A stretch of DNA of 64,000 bases from G965205725 sp965205725 (GTDB lineage: Bacteria; Pseudomonadota; Gammaproteobacteria; Pseudomonadales; Halieaceae), in assembly GCA_965205725.1 (NCBI GenBank), contig OZ242189.1:1674001-1738000 (forward strand), read 5' to 3'. The notes under the pieces are model-generated. The model searched no databases and was not told where the DNA came from. It saw nothing but the letters and a program-made list of their open reading frames with translations. Every line of letters starts with the position of its first letter. Position 1 is the first letter of the stretch. Below, one piece after another: positions 63,293 through 64,000 of this stretch. The position numbers and the translations under genes were made by a program.

Positions 63293-64000
63293 ATGAGCAC
63301 TTCCCAAGAACTATTTAGCAAAGCGCAGTCCTGTATTCCCGGCGGAGTAAATTCACCGGTACGCGCATTCAAAGCAGTTGGAGGCACACCCGTTTTTGTG
63401 GAGCGCGCGGACGGCGCCTACATGTACGATGCAGAGGGAAAACGGTACATTGACTATGTGCTTTCCTGGGGCCCAATGCTGATGGGCCACAACCATACGC
63501 ACGTTCTCGAAGCAGTGACTCAACAGGCAACTAAGGGCCTTAGCTTTGGTACACCCACGGAGCTGGAAACCACAATGGCGCAACGCCTTTGCGGAATCCT
63601 ACCCAGCCTGGATCTCGTGCGGATGGTCAATTCGGGTACCGAAGCCACCATGAGTGCGATTCGATTGGCCCGCGGCTTCACGGGCCGGGATAAAATTATC
63701 AAATTTGAAGGGTGCTATCACGGTCACTCAGATTCACTGCTGATTAAGGCAGGCTCTGGCGCTTTGACACTGGGAATTCCAAGCTCGCCCGGCGTTCCTG
63801 CTGCGCTAGCCGAACACACGATTACGCTGACTTATAACAATCCAGAAGGCATCAAAGCAGCGTTTGCCGAATTCAGCGAAGACATTGCCTGCGTTATTGT
63901 CGAACCGATTGCAGGCAACATGAACTGCATTCCGCCATTGCCAGGATTTCTGGAAACTATTCGTGAGCACTGCACATCCTGTGGCAGCGTTTTGATTTTC
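63293..64000 (+). CDS. hemL: Glutamate-1-semialdehyde 2,1-aminomutase (5' part, cut by window end)
   Basis: The frame from the ATG at 63293 runs 236 codons to the window end. It matches GSA aminotransferase: SCIPGGVNSPVRAFKAVGGTPVF, SWGPMLMGHNH, MVNSGTEATMSAIRLARGFTGRDKIIKFEGCYHGHSD and VIVEPIAGNMNCIPP. The PLP lysine lies beyond the window. The enzyme forms 5-aminolevulinate, the precursor of heme. Together with hemJ it gives a heme-linked neighbourhood. Confidence 0.96.
   Translation, partial: MSTSQELFSKAQSCIPGGVNSPVRAFKAVGGTPVFVERADGAYMYDAEGKRYIDYVLSWGPMLMGHNHTHVLEAVTQQATKGLSFGTPTELETTMAQRLCGILPSLDLVRMVNSGTEATMSAIRLARGFTGRDKIIKFEGCYHGHSDSLLIKAGSGALTLGIPSSPGVPAALAEHTITLTYNNPEGIKAAFAEFSEDIACVIVEPIAGNMNCIPPLPGFLETIREHCTSCGSVLIF

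Overview
The window looks like a gammaproteobacterial chromosome, most likely a marine, Pseudomonas/Cellvibrionales-like bacterium. The evidence is TonB-dependent receptors, TRAP and sodium-symporter uptake, a 16S gene ending in the usual anti-Shine-Dalgarno sequence, and a core block (rRNA operon, tyrS, M23 peptidase, anmK, erpA, bactofilin, DUF6776 gene, argC) whose order, from memory, resembles the tyrS-argC region of Pseudomonas. I cannot name the genus.

Region 1 (1-4.6 kb): the 3' end of a lysine-rich protein gene, a small SutA-like gene, a gene-poor stretch, an epoxide-hydrolase-family gene, a decayed IS982 transposase, and a LacI-family regulator.

Region 2 (4.6-13.3 kb, + strand): an ECF sigma factor, FecR-type anti-sigma and STN-domain TonB receptor (a cell-surface signalling trio). 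They run straight into a three-gene TRAP transporter and a second LacI regulator.

Region 3 (13.3-23.2 kb, - strand): an AraC regulator split by an IS1380-family element (exact ends and target duplication resolved), an IS630 element, a SnoaL-like gene, an intact AraC paralogue, a sodium/solute symporter and a second TonB receptor.

Region 4 (23.2-38.7 kb, + strand): two double-domain SnoaL-like genes, a third LacI gene broken by a 7-base deletion, then an operon for a HisD-like dehydrogenase, an SDR, a TRIC/YicG-type membrane protein, threonine dehydrogenase (tdh), 2-amino-3-ketobutyrate CoA ligase (kbl), another double SnoaL protein and an alpha/beta hydrolase. Three IS elements (ISNCY type, IS630, IS1595) sit inside this operon. 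Regions 2-4 together look like an uptake and catabolic island for an unidentified organic substrate, possibly ending in Tdh/Kbl-type cleavage to glycine and acetyl-CoA. TTCGAA-centred palindromes upstream of the sigma gene and of the hisD-like gene suggest that the LacI paralogues tie the modules together.

Region 5 (38.7-46 kb): an IS5 remnant, an antitoxin beside a frameshifted toxin, nested integrase-type IS elements, an acidic-repeat lipoprotein and an exported catalase-peroxidase.

Region 6 (46-64 kb): a complete rRNA operon on the - strand (16S, tRNA-Ile, tRNA-Ala, 23S, 5S) with promoter and terminator, then dense housekeeping genes from tyrS through argC, a ClC channel, hemJ, a ThiD-like kinase and the 5' part of hemL, cut by the window end.

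All assignments come from reading the sequence and from memory of families; no database search was run.
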